Shown here one piece after another: positions 1 to 8,562 of a stretch of 64,000 nucleotides of DNA. The first letter of the stretch is position 1. Each line of letters starts with the position of its first letter. The translations under genes were made by a program, and so were the position numbers. The notes beneath the pieces were generated by a model that saw nothing but the letters and a program-made list of their open reading frames with translations, did no database searches and had not been told where the DNA came from. The DNA is from Cladorhizidae sp. MBARI D1340-BT2 (taxonomy: Eukaryota; Porifera; Demospongiae; Poecilosclerida; Cladorhizidae): positions 27,654,502 to 27,718,501 of the forward strand of contig JAQNBH010000003.1 in the NCBI GenBank assembly GCA_028752905.1, given 5' to 3'.

Positions 1-403
1 CATGTTCTTGATATTTGCCCTAATTTGGTCTATATGTTTCTCATTTTCCCCCCGAAAATCTTGTTTTTTGACCGTGAAGCTCATAACTATTCTACACTTT
101 ACCCAAAAAAGATAATTTTTATATCATCGGATATCCCTTCTAATTATCTATCTTTTGTACGTACCAAAAGTTTGAGTACTCTAAGTATTAGGAAGTTATG
201 GTGATTTGAAGTGGTAAGGTTTGTGATTTTTCCTGGCGTTTTCCAGTTGCCAAAGCGGTGGCCTGCCAGTGAAAAACCACTACATTTATTGATAATCTGT
301 TCACATTTTGCAGATAAGGGCCTTCTCTATCAGTTGACAAAATCTGGGACTTTGGTCTTGTTAATTAGGGCAGTTATGAATTGTACTCTTACTTGATGCT
401 AAA
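1..403 (+). repeat. 403-bp satellite monomer, first copy (reference numbering)
   Basis: This complete monomer defines the numbering used throughout: position 1 is the C of CATGTTCTTGAT. It matches the main array closely. A private change gives GGATATCCC near 129-137 where other copies have GGATAGCCC. Its downstream neighbour is not another monomer but a 505-bp insert that begins after CATGTT (404-409). The left window edge falls on a monomer boundary, so the array probably continues to the left, which cannot be seen here. Landmarks are a C-run at 48-53, the palindrome-bearing segment near 157-175, a nearly invariant part from 225 to 403, and TTGATGCTAAA at 393-403. Confidence 0.95.
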
Positions 404-566
404 CATGTTAGCTTCGTAGATTATCCACACTTCACTGAATAGACTTGATGTATAGCTATTAAGATAGGACTCTCTAAGTGCTCTCTCTTGATACCAAACA
501 TCCATATATTCTGCACACTTCACTGTAGTGGACTTGCAAGATAGGTATCTCTCAGTGTTCTCTATC
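393..566 (+). repeat. Second satellite, dimeric unit 1 (halves 393-487 and 488-566)
   Basis: This is the first of three units of a different repeat. It consists of an A half starting TTGATGCTAAACATG and a B half starting TTGATACCAAACATCC. The halves are related to each other: both contain CACACTTCACTG followed by a GACTTG-like motif and end in a CT-rich tract (TCTCTC or GTTCTCTATC). The 174-bp unit is thus a degenerate dimer of a ~70-95-bp ancestor. Its first 17 bases also occur at every junction of the 403-bp array. No coding potential is visible. Confidence 0.85.
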
Positions 567-730
567 TTGAGCTAAACATGTTAGCTTCATAGATTCTCCA
601 CACTTCACTGAATAGACTTGATATATAGCTCTAAAGGTAGGCCTCTCTCTGTTCTCTCTCTTGATACCAAACATCCGTATATTCTGCATACATAGAATCA
701 CAAGATAGGTTTCTCTATGTGTTCTCTATC
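567..730 (+). repeat. Second satellite, dimeric unit 2 (halves 567-660 and 661-730)
   Basis: This is the second copy, 164 bp long. The A half (94 bp) starts TTGAGCTAAACATG, lacking one T of TTGATG. The B half is only 70 bp, shortened between TATTCTGCA and AAGATAGG compared with unit 3. It ends GTTCTCTATC, directly before the next TTGATGCTAAACA. That intact junction at 721-743 is the unoccupied version of the site that carries the 403-bp core elsewhere. Confidence 0.85.
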
Positions 731-743
731 TTGATGCTAAACA
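721..743 (+). other. Unoccupied TTGAT junction in the second satellite
   Basis: GTTCTCTATC is followed by one TTGAT (731-735) and GCTAAACA. The left boundary of a 403-type core reads GTTCTCTATC-TTGAT (906-920), and the right boundary of another reads TTGAT-GCTAAACA (393-405). Removing the core and one TTGAT from these flanks reproduces this site exactly. That is the pattern of an insertion with a 5-bp direct repeat, or of a junction formed through TTGAT microhomology. Confidence 0.75.
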
Positions 744-915
744 GGTTAGCTTCATAGATTCTCCACACTTCACTGTATAAACTTGATATATAGCTATTAA
801 GATAGGTCTCTCCCTGTGCTCTCTGTTGATATCAAACATCCATAATATTCTGCACATTTCACTGTAATGGACTTGATATGATTCGAATGATAGGTTTCAT
901 TATGTGTTCTCTATC
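731..915 (+). repeat. Second satellite, dimeric unit 3 (halves 731-825 and 826-915)
   Basis: This third and longest copy is 185 bp, with halves of 95 and 90 bp. The A half carries AACAGG where units 1 and 2 have AACATG. The B half starts TTGATATCAAACATCC and contains the 8-bp palindrome ATTCGAAT at 881-888. It ends GTTCTCTATC at 906-915, followed by TTGAT (916-920) and then by the 403-type core. Sequence differences among the three units are much larger than among the 403-bp copies, which suggests an older and poorly homogenised repeat. Confidence 0.85.
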
Positions 916-1310
916 TTGATATTTGCCCTAATTTGGTCTATATGTTTCTCATTTTCCCCCCAAAAATCTTGCATTTTTGCCGTAAAGCTCATAACTTTTC
1001 TACACTTTACCTAAAAAAGAAAATTTTTATATCACCGGATAGCCCTTCTAATTATTTGTCTTTAGTACGTGCCAAAATTTTGAGTACTCTAAGTATTAGG
1101 AAGTTATGGTGATTTGAATTGGTAAGGTTTGTGATTTTTCCTGGCGTTTTCCAGTTCCAAAGCGGTGGCCTGCCAGTGAAAAACCACTACATTTATTGAT
1201 AATCTGTTTACATTTTGCAGATAAGGGCCTTCTCTATCAGTTGACAAAATCTGGGACTTTGGTCTTGTTAATTAGGGCAGTTATGAATTGTACTCTTACT
1301 TGATGCTAAA
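915..1310 (+). repeat. Divergent 403-type monomer next to the insert
   Basis: This copy covers monomer positions 7-402. It is the most diverged one in the window. It reads CCCAAAAATC instead of CCCGAAAATC, has GCATTTTTGCCGTAAAGC in the T-tract segment, AAGAAAATT instead of AAGATAATT, ATTTGTCTTTAG instead of ATCTGTCTTTTG, and TGTTTACA instead of TGTTCACA. A 1-bp deletion gives CCAGTTCCAAAG instead of CCAGTTGCCAAAG. Several of these changes fall in the part that is otherwise nearly constant. It probably escaped the homogenisation acting on the array to its right. Confidence 0.9.
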
Positions 1311-4300
1311 CATGTTCTTGATATTTGCCCTAATTTGGTCTATATGTTTCTCATTTCCCCCCCGAAAATCTTGTTTTTTGACCGTGAAGCTCATAACTAT
1401 TCTACACTTTACCCAAAAAAGATAATTTTTATATCATCGGATAGCCCTTCTAATTATCTGTCTTTTGTACTTGCCAAAATTTTGAGTACTCTAAGTATTA
1501 GCAAGTTATGGTGATTTGAAGTGGTGAGGTTTGGGATTTTTCCTGGCGTTTTCCAGTTGCCAAAGCGGTGGCCTGCCAGTGAAAAACCACTACATTTATT
1601 GATAATCTGTTCACATGTTGCAGATAAGGGCCTTCTCTATCAGTTGACAAAATCTGGGACTTTGGTCTTGTTAATTAGGGCAGTTATGAATTGTACTCTT
1701 ACTTGATGCTAAACATGTTCTTGATATTTGCCCTAATTTGGTCTATATGTTTCTCATTTTCCCCCCGAAAATCTTGTTTTTTGACCGTGAAGCTCATAAC
1801 TATTCTACACTCTACCCAAAAAAGATAATTTTTATATCATCGGATAGCCCTTCTAATTATCTATCTTTTGTACGTACCAAAATTTTGAGTACTCTAAGTA
1901 TTAGCAAGTTATGGTGATTTGAAGTGGTAAGGTTTGGGATTTTTCCTGGCGTTTTCCAGTTGCCAAAGCGGTGGCCTGCCAGTGAAAAACCACTACATTT
2001 ATTGATAATCTGTTCACATGTTGCAGATAAGGGCCTTCTTTATCAGTTGACAAAATCTGGGACTTTGGTCTTGTTAATTAGGGCAGTTATGAATTGTACT
2101 CTTACTTGATGCTAAACATGTTCTTGATATTTGCCCTAATTTGGTCTATATGTTTCTCATTTCCCCCCCGAAAATCTTGTTTTTTTGCCGTGAAGCTCAT
2201 AACTTTTCTATACTTTACCCAAAAAAGATAATTTTAATATCACCGGATAGCCCTTCTAATTATCTGTCTTTTGTACGTGCCAAAATTTTGAGTACTCTAA
2301 GTATTAGGAAGTTATGGTGATTTGAAGTGGTAAGGTTTGTGATTTTTCCTGGCGTTTTCCAGTTGCCAAAGCGGTGGCCTGCCAGTGAAAAACCACTACA
2401 TTTATTGATAATCTGTTCACATTTTGCAGATAAGGGCCTTCTCTATCAGTTGACAAAATCTGGGACTTTGGTCTTGTTAATTAGGGCAGTTATGAATTGT
2501 ACTCTTACTTGATGCTAAACATGTTCTTGATATTTGCCCTAATTTGGTCTATATGTTTCTCATTTTCCCCCCGAAAATCTTGTTTTTTGACCGTGAAGCT
2601 CATAACTATTCTACACTTTACCATAAAAAAGATAATTTTTATATCATCGGATAGCCCTTCTAATTATCTATCTTTTGTACGTGCCAAAATTTTGAGTACT
2701 CTAAGTATTAGGAAGTTATGGTGATTTGAATTGGTAAGGTTTGTGATTTTTCCTGGCGTTTTCCAGTTGCCAAAGCGGTGGCCTGCCAGTGAAAAACCAC
2801 TACATTTATTGATAATCTGTTCACATTTTGCAGATAAGGGCCTTCTCTATCAGTTGACAAAATCTGGGACTTTGGTCTTGTTAATTAGGGCAGTTATGAA
2901 TTGTACTCTTACTTGATGCTAAACATGTTCTTGATATTTGCCCTAATTTGGTCTATATGTTTCTCATTTTCCCCCCGAAAATCTTGTTTTTTGACCGTGA
3001 AGCTCATAACTATTCTACACTTTACCCAAAAAAGATAATTTTTATATCATCGGATAGCCCTTCTAATTATCTATCTTTTGTACGTGCCAAAATTTTGAGT
3101 ACTCTAAGTATTAGAAAGTTATGGTGATTTGAATTGGTAAGGTTTGTGATTTTTCCTGGCGTTTTCCAGTTGCCAAAGCGGTGGCCTGCCAGTGAAAAAC
3201 CACTACATTTATTGATAATCTGTTCACATTTTGCAGATAAGGGCCTTCTCTATCAGTTGACAAAATCTGGGACTTTGGTCTTGTTAATTAGGGCAGTTAT
3301 GAATTGTACTCTTACTTGATGCTAAACATGTTCTTGATATTTGCCCTAATTTGGTCTATATGTTTCTCATTTTCCCCCCGAAAATCTTGTTTTTTGACCG
3401 TGAAGCTCATAACTATTCTACACTTTACCCAAAAAAGATAATTTTTATATCATCGGATAGCCCTTCTAATTATCTATCTTTTGTACGTACCAAAAGTTTG
3501 AGTACTCTAAGTATTAGCAAGTTATGGTGATTTGAAGTGGTAAGGTTTGGGATTTTTCCTGGCGTTTTCCAGTTGCCAAAGCGGTGGCCTGCCAGTGAAA
3601 AACCACTACATTTATTGATAATCTGTTCACATGTTGCAGATAAGGGCCTTCTCTATCAGTTGACAAAATCTGGGACTTTGGTCTTGTTAATTAGGGCAGT
3701 TATGAATTGTACTCTTACTTGATGCTAAACATGTTCTTGATATTTGCCCTAATTTGGTCTATATGTTTCTCATTTCCCCCCCGAAAATCTTGTTTTTTTG
3801 CCGTGAAGCTCATAACTTTTCTATACTTTACCCAAAAAAGATATTTTAATATCACCGGATAGCCCTTCTAATTATCTGTCTTTTGTACGTGCCAAAATTT
3901 TTAGTACTCTAAGTATTAGGAAGTTATGGTGATTTGAAGTGGTAAGGTTTGTGATTTTTCCTGGCGTTTTCCAGTTGCCAAAGCGGTGGCCTGCCAGTGA
4001 AAAACCACTACATTTATTGATAATCTGTTCACATTTTGCAGATAAGGGCCTTCTCTATCAGTTGACAAAATCTGGGACTTTGGTCTTGTTAATTAGGGCA
4101 GTTATGAATTGTACTCTTACTTGATGCTAAACATGTTCTTGATATTTGCCCTAATTTGGTCTATATGTTTCTCATTTTCCCCCCGAAAATCTTGTTTTTT
4201 GACCGTGAAGCTCATAACTATTCTACACTTTACCCAAAAAAGATAATTTTTATATCATCGGATAGCCCTTCTAATTATCTATCTTTTGTACGTGCCAAAA

Positions 4301-7300
4301 TTTTGAGTACTCTAAGTATTAGAAAGTTATGGTGATTTGAATTGGTAAGGTTTGTGATTTTTCCTGGCGTTTTCCAGTTGCCAAAGCGGTGGCCTGCCAG
4401 TGAAAAACCACTACATTTATTGATAATCTGTTCACATTTTGCAGATAAGGGCCTTCTCTATCAGTTGACAAAATCTGGGACTTTGGTCTTGTTAATTAGG
4501 GCAGTTATGAATTGTACTCTTACTTGATGCTAAACATGTTCTTGATATTTGCCCTAATTTGGTCTATATGTTTCTCATTTTCCCCCCGAAAATCTTGTTT
4601 TTTTACCGTGAAGCTCATAACTATTCTACACTTTACCCAAAAAAGATAATTTTTATATCATCGGATAGCCCTTCTAATTATCTATCTTTTGTACGTACCA
4701 AAAGTTTGAGTACTCTAAGTATTAGGAAGTTATGATGATTTGAAGTGGTAAGGTTTGGGATTTTTCCTGGCGTTTTCCAGTTGCCAAAGCGGTGGCCTGC
4801 CAGTGAAAAACCACTACATTTATTGATAATCTGTTCACATTTTGCAGATAAGGGCCTTCTCTATCAGTTGACAAAATCTGGGACTTTGGTCTTGTTAATT
4901 AGGGCAGTTATGAATTGTATTCTTACTTGATGCTAAACATGTTCTTGATATTTGCCCTAATTTGGTCTATATGTTTCTCATTTTCCTCCCGAAAATCTTG
5001 TTTTTTGACCGTGAAGCTCATAACTATTGTACACTTTACCCAAAAAAGATAATTTTTATATCACCGGATAGCCCTTCTAATTATCTGTCTTTTGTACGTG
5101 CCAAAATTTTGAGTACTCTAAGTATTAGGAAGTTATGGTGATTTGAAGTGGTAAGGTTTGTGATTTTTCCTGGCGTTTTCCAGTTGCCAAAGCGGTGGCC
5201 TGCCAGTGAAAAACCACTACATTTATTGATAATCTGTTCACATTTTGCAGATAAGGGCCTTCTCTATCAGTTGACAAAATCTGGGACTTTGGTCTTGTTA
5301 ATTAGGGCAGTTATGAATTGTACTCTTACTTGATGCTAAACATGTTCTTGATATTTGCCCTAATTTGGTCTATATGTTTCTCATTTCCCCCCCGAAAATC
5401 TTGTTTTTTTGCCGTGAAGCTCATAACTTTTCTATACTTTACCCAAAAAAGATAATTTTAATATCACTGGATAGCCCTTCTAATTATCTGTCTTTTGTAC
5501 GTGCCAAAATTTTTAGTACTCTAAGTATTAGGAAGTTATGGTGATTTGAAGTGGTAAGGTTTGGGATTTTTCCTGGCGTTTTCCAGTTGCCAAAGCGGTG
5601 GCCTGCCAGTGAAAAACCACTACATTTATTGATAATCTGTTCACATTTTGCAGATAAGGGCCTTCTCTATCAGTTGACAAAATCTGGGACTTTGGTCTTG
5701 TTAATTAGGGCAGTTATGAATTGTACTCTTACTTGATGCTAAACATGTTCTTGATATTTGCCCTAATTTGGTCTATATGTTTCTCATTTCCCCCCCGAAA
5801 ATCTTGTTTTTTTGCCGTGAAGCTCATAACTTTTCTATACTTTACCCAAAAAAGATAATTTTAATATCACCGGATAGCCCTTCTAATTATCTGTCTTTTG
5901 TACGTGCCAAAATATTGAGTACTCTAAGTATTAGGAAGTTATGGTGATTTGTAATGGTAAGGTTTGTGATTTTTCCTGGCGTTTTCCAGTTGCCAAAGCG
6001 GTGGCCTGCCAGTGAAAAACCACTACATTTATTGATAATCTGTTCACATTTTGCAGATAAGGGCCTTCTCTATCAGTTGACAAAATCTGGGACTTTGGTC
6101 TTGTTAATTAGGGCAGTTATGAATTGTACTCTTACTTGATGCTAAACATGTTCTTGATATTTGCCCTAATTTGGTCTATATGTTTCTCATTTTCCCCCCG
6201 AAAATCTTGTTTTTTGACCGTGAAGCTCATAACTATTCTACACTTTACCCAAAAAAGATAATTTTTATATCATCGGATAGCCCTTCTAATTATCTGTCTT
6301 TTGTACGTGCCAAAATTTTGAGTACTCTAAGTATTAGAAAGTTATGGTGATTTGAATTGGTAAGGTTTGTGATTTTTCCTGGCGTTTTCCAGTTGCCAAA
6401 GCGGTGGCCTGCCAGTGAAAAACCACTACATTTATTGATAATCTGTTCACATTTTTCAGATAAGGGCCTTCTCTATCAGTTGACAAAATCTGGGACTTTG
6501 GTCTTGTTAATTAGGGCAGTTATGAATTGTACTCTTACTTGATGCTAAACATGTTCTTGATATTTGCCCTAATTTGGTCTATATGTTTCTCATTTTCCCC
6601 CCGAAAATCTTGTTTTTTTACCGTGAAGCTCATAACTATTCTACACTTTACCCAAAAAAGATAATTTTTATATCATCGGATAGCCCTTCTAATTATCTAT
6701 CTTTTGTACGTACCAAAAGTTTGAGTACTCTAAGTATTAGCAAGTTATGGTGATTTGAAGTGGTAAGGTTTGGGATTTTTCCTGGCGTTTTCCAGTTGCC
6801 AAAGCGGTGGCCTGCCAGTGAAAAACCACTACATTTATTGATAATCTGTTCACATGTTGCAGATAAGGGCCTTCTCTATCAGTTGACAAAATCTGGGACT
6901 TTGGTCTTGTTAATTAGGGCAGTTATGAATTGTACTCTTACTTGATGCTAAACATGTTCTTGATATTTGCCCTAATTTGGTCTATATGTTTCTCATTTCC
7001 CCCCCGAAAATCTTGTTTTTTTGCCGTGAAGCTCATAACTTTTCTATACTTTACCCAAAAAAGATATTTTAATATCACCGGATAGCCCTTCTAATTATCT
7101 GTCTTTTGTACGTGCCAAAATTTTGAGTACTCTAAGTATTAGGAAGTTATGGTGATTTGAAGTGGTAAGGTTTGTGATTTTTCCTGGCGTTTTCCAGTTG
7201 CCAAAGCGGTGGCCTGCCAGTGAAAAACCACTACATTTATTGATAATCTGTTCACATTTTGCAGATAAGGGCCTTCTCTATCAGTTGACAAAATCTGGGA

Positions 7301-8562
7301 CTTTGGTCTTGTTAATTAGGGCAGTTATGAATTGTACTCTTACTTGATGCTAAACATGTTCTTGATATTTGCCCTAATTTGGTCTATATGTTTCTCATTT
7401 CCCCCCCGAAAATCTTGTTTTTTGACCGTGAAGCTCATAACTATTCTACACTTTACCCAAAAAAGATAATTTTTATATCATCGGATAGCCCTTCTAATTA
7501 TCTATCTTTTGTACGTGCCAAAATTTTGAGTACTCTAAGTATTAGAAAGTTATGGTGATTTGAATTGGTAAGGTTTGTGATTTTTCCTGGCGTTTTCCAG
7601 TTGCCAAAGCGGTGGCCTGCCAGTGAAAAACCACTACATTTATTGATAATCTGTTCACATTTTGCAGATAAGGGCCTTCTCTATCAGTTGACAAAATCTG
7701 GGACTTTGGTCTTGTTAATTAGGGCAGTTATGAATTGTACTCTTACTTGATGCTAAACATGTTCTTGATATTTGCCCTAATTTGGTCTATATGTTTCTCA
7801 TTTCCCCCCCGAAAATCTTGTTTTTTGACCGTGAAGCTCATAACTATTCTACACTTTACCCAAAAAAGATAATTTTTATATCATCGGATAGCCCTTCTAA
7901 TTATCTATCTTTTGTACGTACCAAAAGTTTGAGTACTCTAAGTATTAGCAAGTTATGGTGATTTGAAGTGGTAAGGTTTGGGATTTTTCCTGGCGTTTTC
8001 CAGTTGCCAAAGCGGTGGCCTGCCAGTGAAAAACCACTACATTTATTGATAATCTGTTCACATGTTGCAGATAAGGGCCTTCTCTATCAGTTGACAAAAT
8101 CTGGGACTTTGGTCTTGTTAATTAGGGCAGTTATGAATTGTACTCTTACTTGATGCTAAACATGTTCTTGATATTTGCCCTAATTTGGTCTATATGTTTC
8201 TCATTTCCCCCCCGAAAATCTTGTTTTTTTGCCGTGAAGCTCATAACTTTTCTATACTTTACCCCAAAAAGATATTTTAATATCACCGGATAGCCCTTCT
8301 AATTATCTGTCTTTTGTACGTGCCAAAATTTTGAGTACTCTAAGTATTAGGAAGTTATGGTGATTTGAAGTGGTAAGGTTTGTGATTTTTCCTTGCATTT
8401 TCCAGTTGCCAAAGCGGTGGCCTGCCAGTGAAAAACCACTACATTTATTGATAATCTGTTCACATTTTGCAGATAAGGGCCTTCTCTATCAGTTGACAAA
8501 ATCTGGGACTTTGGTCTTGTTAATTAGGGCAGTTATGAATTGTACTCTTACTTGATGCTAAA
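1311..8562 (+). repeat. Array domain 1: irregular mixture of variants (18 monomers)
   Basis: Three common variant types alternate without a stable period. Type G has TAGCAAG, GTTTGGG and CACATGTTGC. Type V1 has TTTGACCGTG, AACTATTC, CTATC and usually GAATTGG. Type V2 has TTTTTGCCGTG, AACTTTTCTATAC and GAAGTGG. Intermediates are common, for example the copies at 4535 and 5341, which have GTTTGGG but CACATTTTGC. The copy at 1311 has GTGAGG where all others have TAAGG. The copy at 8161 reads CCTTGCATTTTCC for CCTGGCGTTTTCC. Short-range similarity exists: the order G, 402-bp V2, V1 recurs at 3327-4534 and 6550-7757. Confidence 0.85.
1673..1738. repeat. Inverted repeat spanning the monomer junction (one example of ~157)
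   Basis: AATTAGGGCA (1673-1682, monomer 363-372) and its exact complement TGCCCTAATT (1729-1738, monomer 16-25 of the next copy) face each other across the junction with 46 bases between them. Both arms lie in the constant part of the monomer and recur at every junction in the array. The same arms lie close to the two ends of the 380-bp core (positions 13-392), so they can also be read as subterminal inverted repeats of that core. Confidence 0.7.

Larger units (their letters stand above)
410..914. other. 505-bp segment between monomer positions 6 and 7, absent from all other junctions
   Basis: The segment begins AGCTTCG after CATGTT and ends GTTCTCTAT before CTTGAT. At all 155 junctions downstream, CATGTT is joined directly to CTTGATATTTG. 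The segment holds nearly all of three second-satellite units. Formally it is an insertion in the 403-bp array. The context favours the opposite: this is the ancestral long unit (403 + 505 = 908 bp), and the 403-bp unit is its deletion derivative. The reason is that the 403-bp junction retains both ends of the second satellite. Confidence 0.8.

Noticed and set aside
871..890. tRNA B-box at GATTCGAAT
   Set aside because: It occurs in only one of the three second-satellite units, with no A-box or tRNA fold around it.
921..1299. Helitron or a complete DNA transposon
   Set aside because: The core does not end in CTRR with a 3' hairpin and is not inserted between A and T. It has no transposase and no true terminal inverted repeats, only subterminal 10-bp arms. 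A mobile origin remains possible but unproven.
1549..1571. CENP-B box in the CCAGTTGCCAAAGCGG region
   Set aside because: The required TTCG and CGGG elements are not present at the right spacing.
1521..1706. 61-codon open frame repeated in nearly every monomer (monomer 211-396)
   Set aside because: It starts at GTG or TTG with no upstream ATG in frame and a TGA just before (position 202-204 region); the only in-frame ATG is near its end. Differences among copies are mostly amino-acid changing (V/G, F/V, A/S, T/I, N/Y, Q/R, R/W), with few silent ones. It is a by-product of a nearly constant stretch of satellite.
2497..2724. 74-75-codon frames at 2497, 8540 and 11362
   Set aside because: They result from the 1-base gain in ACCATAAAAAAG in the three 404-bp monomers, start at TTG and cross the monomer junction. 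No plausible protein.
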